Shown here in pieces: positions 5,793-7,538 of a stretch of DNA of 7,538 nucleotides. Below the pieces are notes generated by a model, which was not told where the DNA came from, ran no database searches, and worked only from the letters and a program-made list of their open reading frames with translations. Made by a program: the position numbers and the translations under genes. The stretch is from Lachnospiraceae bacterium (GTDB taxonomy: Bacteria > Bacillota > Clostridia > Lachnospirales > Lachnospiraceae), in NCBI GenBank assembly GCA_017461685.1, contig JAFTXF010000183.1:1-7538 (forward strand), written 5' to 3'. The first letter of the stretch is position 1. Every line of letters begins with the position of its first letter.

Positions 5793-6539
5793 CCAGATGT
5801 TCATGATTAATTTGTGTGGCAGAAGCTTCACACCCAGGACCTGCAATTTGACAGGGAGGCCGTGAATGGATACGTCCTTGCGGGTGTGATAGAGGTCGTG
5901 GATTGCGGTGCGGATGACATCCTTTGCCTCATACATAATATTGTAATAAGTAACTGCGTCGCTGCTGGTAGCGGTGGCGCGGTCAAAGAAATCGGTCTTC
6001 ACCCAGCCAGGATTTACGCTCATGACACGAATGCCTGCCGTCTTTAATTCACGGTTCAGTGCTCGGCTGTAGCTTAATACGAAAGCTTTGCTGGCGCCAT
6101 ACACATTGATATACGGTACCGGCTGAAAGGCAGAGAGAGAATCCAGCTGCAGAATTCTGGCGCCCCGCTGCATATACGGGAGGGTCAGCTGGGTGATTGC
6201 CACCAATGCCTTACAATTCAAATCAATCATGCCCAGGCAGGCCTCCAGCGGAATCTGGTCGTACCGGCCAAATTTGCCGAAACCGGCACAGTTGGCCAAA
6301 AGTGTCACATTTGGCTTTTCCTGTTCTAAATAGTTTTCGTACTCTTTGTAGCTTTCCTCTTTGCCCAAATCCAGCGGAATCGGGCGTATCTTGCAGGTCA
6401 CCTCGGCCTGCAGGGTTTCCAAAACTTCCCGGCGTCTGGCAATGACCCATATTTCGTCGAATTTTTCTTTTTGAGATATCTGAAGTACCAGTTCCCGGCC
6501 CATGCCGGAGCTGGCGCCTGTTACGATTGCGATTTTCAT
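5769..6539 (-). CDS. Short-chain dehydrogenase/reductase (SDR)
   Basis: The 256-residue protein is a classical SDR, an NAD(P)-dependent oxidoreductase with a Rossmann fold. The cofactor loop TGASSGMG is at residues 7-14, the NCAG motif at 83-86, and the catalytic tetrad is N108, S134, Y147 and K151 (YGASK). Basic residues after the second strand (RRR at 35-37) and R15 by the glycine loop favour NADP(H). The substrate is not predictable; such proteins often reduce or oxidise sugar, lipid or xenobiotic carbonyls. The ATG at 6537-6539 follows AGGAG with 7-base spacing. Neighbours do not define a pathway. The last eight codons form unit 1 of the 25-bp tandem repeat that continues past the stop, so the C-terminal tail (MKQQKHN) may be repeat-derived and variable among strains. 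The protein is expected to be cytosolic. Confidence 0.9.
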   Translation of the reverse strand: MKIAIVTGASSGMGRELVLQISQKEKFDEIWVIARRREVLETLQAEVTCKIRPIPLDLGKEESYKEYENYLEQEKPNVTLLANCAGFGKFGRYDQIPLEACLGMIDLNCKALVAITQLTLPYMQRGARILQLDSLSAFQPVPYINVYGASKAFVLSYSRALNRELKTAGIRVMSVNPGWVKTDFFDRATATSSDAVTYYNIMYEAKDVIRTAIHDLYHTRKDVSIHGLPVKLQVLGVKLLPHKLIMNIWMKQQKHN

Positions 6540-6603
6540 GGTGGGACTCCTTTGATTTGGTAGATATTCTTTATTTTAGGGGCAAAATTTTATACGTAAA
6601 GCT

Positions 6604-6619
6604 TGGAACATATATTCCA
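6604..6619. promoter_or_regulatory. Short palindrome TGGAA-N6-TTCCA upstream of the reductase gene
   Basis: Arms 6604-6608 and 6615-6619 are exact complements around catata. It sits in the 110-bp gap between the phosphatase stop and the reductase start, about 65 bp before the ATG. A TATAAA at about 6589-6594 downstream of it could be a -10, but no convincing -35 is present. It could be an operator; evidence is weak. Confidence 0.2.
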
Positions 6620-6649
6620 GATTTCGGCAGAGCATTTTGCAAATTTCTG

Positions 6650-7120
6650 TTATTCTTTATACTTCGGACCAAACAGCTCGTCTAACAGGCCCTCGCAGCC
6701 TGCTACTACGTCACGGTATGTGGCATCGAAATCTCCCGTGTACCATGGGTCTGCCACATCCCGATCAGAGCCTGCGAAGCTTAATAGTTTGTAGATTTTG
6801 TGCTCCGGATCGCCGCCTGCGATACGGGTCATATTGCGAATGTTGGCGCTGTCCATGCCGATTAAATAGTCATATTCCACGTAGTCCGCCTTGGTCATTT
6901 GGACCGCCCGGTGTGGGATTAGCGGTATGCCCTCCTGACGGAGTTTGGTTACCGTGCCACGGTGAGGTGGGTTGCCGATTTCCTCACGGCTGGTGGCCGC
7001 GGAGTTGATGTATAGGCAGTCAGCTAAGCCGCGGGTTTGGGCCAGGTAGGTTAGGGTGGATTGGGCCAAGGGGCTGCGGCAGATGTTGCCCAAACAGATG
7101 AAGAGTACTTTAATTTGCAT
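6650..7120 (-). CDS. Low-molecular-weight protein tyrosine phosphatase
   Basis: From the chosen start the protein has 156 residues, the usual family length. The phosphate-binding loop CLGNICRS is at residues 9-16 (nucleophile C9, R15), and the general-acid loop DPWYTGDF begins at D124. Isoleucine at position 13 of the loop (CLGNICR) is the residue found in tyrosine phosphatases; Bacillus YwlE-type arginine phosphatases have threonine there, so tyrosine specificity is favoured. The enzyme would remove phosphate from protein tyrosines through a cysteinyl-phosphate intermediate in the cytosol. The ATG at 7118-7120 is preferred because GAGG lies 11 bases upstream and the next residues start the first strand (MQIKVLFICLGN). 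In-frame ATGs at 7129 (GAGG only 2 bases away) and 7177 (no ribosome site) would add non-conserved residues. No tyrosine kinase gene is nearby. Confidence 0.92.
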   Translation of the reverse strand: MQIKVLFICLGNICRSPLAQSTLTYLAQTRGLADCLYINSAATSREEIGNPPHRGTVTKLRQEGIPLIPHRAVQMTKADYVEYDYLIGMDSANIRNMTRIAGGDPEHKIYKLLSFAGSDRDVADPWYTGDFDATYRDVVAGCEGLLDELFGPKYKE

Positions 7121-7131
7121 ATTATACATAA

Positions 7132-7135
7132 CCTC
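7132..7135 (-). promoter_or_regulatory. Ribosome binding site for the phosphatase gene
   Basis: GAGG on the minus strand lies 11 bases before ATG 7118-7120 and only 2 bases before ATG 7127-7129. The spacing favours the inner start, although 11 is at the long end of the usual range. Confidence 0.5.
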
Positions 7136-7186
7136 AAATATTATTATATTCTCCCTTATTTCTGATGAATAAATCATTGCATTCTC

Positions 7187-7216
7187 ATATCAAACAATAG
7201 CTATCCTAGAAGTCAA
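7187..7216 (-). promoter_or_regulatory. Weak candidate promoter for the phosphatase gene
   Basis: Minus strand: TTGACT (7211-7216) is a good -35, but the element 18 bp downstream is TGATAT (7187-7192), only 3 of 6 to consensus. An alternative -10, TATAAT at 7143-7148, has a poor -35 (TATTCA) and would start the RNA almost on the ribosome site. One of these probably serves the gene, as the upstream membrane gene has very different composition. Confidence 0.25.
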
Positions 7217-7222
7217 CACACC

Positions 7223-7538
7223 TTACAGTTCGTCTATAAACAATGCGATAATCGCAATTATTACTGCAACAAATGATAAAACGCCTGAAAAAATTGCTGT
7301 TAATAAATTGCCATCTTTTATTTCTTGTATTTCAAAAATTGCAATTCTAAATATTCTTGCAAGCATCCTCACTATTGATGCCCATGCTATACCACTAATA
7401 ATACTAATTTCTTTTGCAAATATTAGAACTATTAATGCAATGGATATAATATACAAAATCCATTTCAATAATGCAAATATACCCGAGACAGTTAAGCTCA
7501 TAAGTGCAAATGTTGCTCGCATATCTTTAATCTTCTTC
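7223..7538 (-). CDS. Small hydrophobic membrane protein of unknown function, probably 5'-partial
   Basis: I do not recognise this family. At least 99 residues are visible from the ATG at 7520-7522, and the frame stays open to the window edge (KKIKD precedes that Met), without a clear ribosome site before the ATG, so the true start may lie outside. The protein is very hydrophobic: one or two membrane spans at about residues 5-35 (WILYIISIALIVLIFA core), a middle basic-amphipathic stretch (RMLARIFRIAIFEIQEIKDG, about 52-71), and a last span at about 74-96 ending FIDEL. This pattern fits a small inner-membrane protein or the C-terminal membrane part of a larger one. Codon use is rich in ATT, ATA and AAT, far more A+T-rich than tldD or the phosphatase, which may mean recent acquisition. 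No neighbour points to a role. Confidence 0.6.
   Translation of the reverse strand, partial: KKIKDMRATFALMSLTVSGIFALLKWILYIISIALIVLIFAKEISIISGIAWASIVRMLARIFRIAIFEIQEIKDGNLLTAIFSGVLSFVAVIIAIIALFIDEL

Noticed and set aside
7121..7177. Longer ATG start for the phosphatase
   Set aside because: No ribosome site at 7177, and the added residues precede the first conserved strand of a family that normally begins right there.
5693..7209. Shared 9-mer ctatcctag at 5693-5701 and 7201-7209, upstream of the ATPase and the phosphatase
   Set aside because: Many identical 9-mers are expected by chance in 7.5 kb; the surrounding bases do not match.

Overview
All eight recognisable genes lie on the minus strand, so the window reads right to left from about 7538 to 1. 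The protein families, Shine-Dalgarno sites and intergenic style suggest a Gram-positive anaerobe of the Clostridia, most likely a Lachnospiraceae-type gut bacterium. The main hints are a free-standing methionine synthase activation protein next to metH, a tldD-tldE pair, and AGGAG-type ribosome sites throughout. This placement is inference from gene content; no rRNA, tRNA or other phylogenetic marker is present.

Region by region, in transcription order: (1) a small, A+T-rich membrane protein of unknown function, probably cut by the window edge (7223 to the right edge); (2) a low-molecular-weight protein tyrosine phosphatase (6650-7120); (3) a short-chain dehydrogenase/reductase (5769-6539), whose last codons form the first unit of a degenerate 25-bp tandem repeat; (4) a P-loop kinase-like ATPase of the FlaR/topology-modulation group (5131-5649); (5) tldD (3707-5086) and tldE/pmbA (2350-3696), the two subunits of a zinc peptidase, 10 bp apart; (6) after a 229-bp gap with a clear sigma-A promoter, a HAD-superfamily hydrolase (1266-2120) ending at a strong intrinsic terminator; (7) a stand-alone B12-dependent methionine synthase activation protein (564-1202); (8) the first 151 codons of the B12-dependent methionine synthase (1-453), which runs off the left edge.

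Two groups look functionally linked. The activation protein and MetH should act together: MetH moves a methyl group to homocysteine through cobalamin, and the activation protein binds S-adenosylmethionine and allows reductive rescue of oxidised cobalamin. In E. coli both parts are one polypeptide; here the activation part is a separate gene just upstream. TldD and TldE should form one peptidase with the metal site in TldD. The ATPase gene and a 12-codon micro-ORF sit directly ahead of tldD and may share its transcript. The phosphatase, reductase and HAD hydrolase look like housekeeping or accessory enzymes with no visible shared pathway.

I found no CRISPR array, insertion sequence, tRNA, rRNA or recognisable riboswitch, and no convincing new multi-gene system. 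The points most worth a second look are the split methionine synthase with its four-cysteine tail, the regularly spaced repeats upstream of metH, the 25-bp tandem repeat at the reductase 3' end, and two micro-ORFs flanking the tldD-tldE peptidase genes. No gene-free stretch exceeds 300 bases; the longest is 2121-2349.
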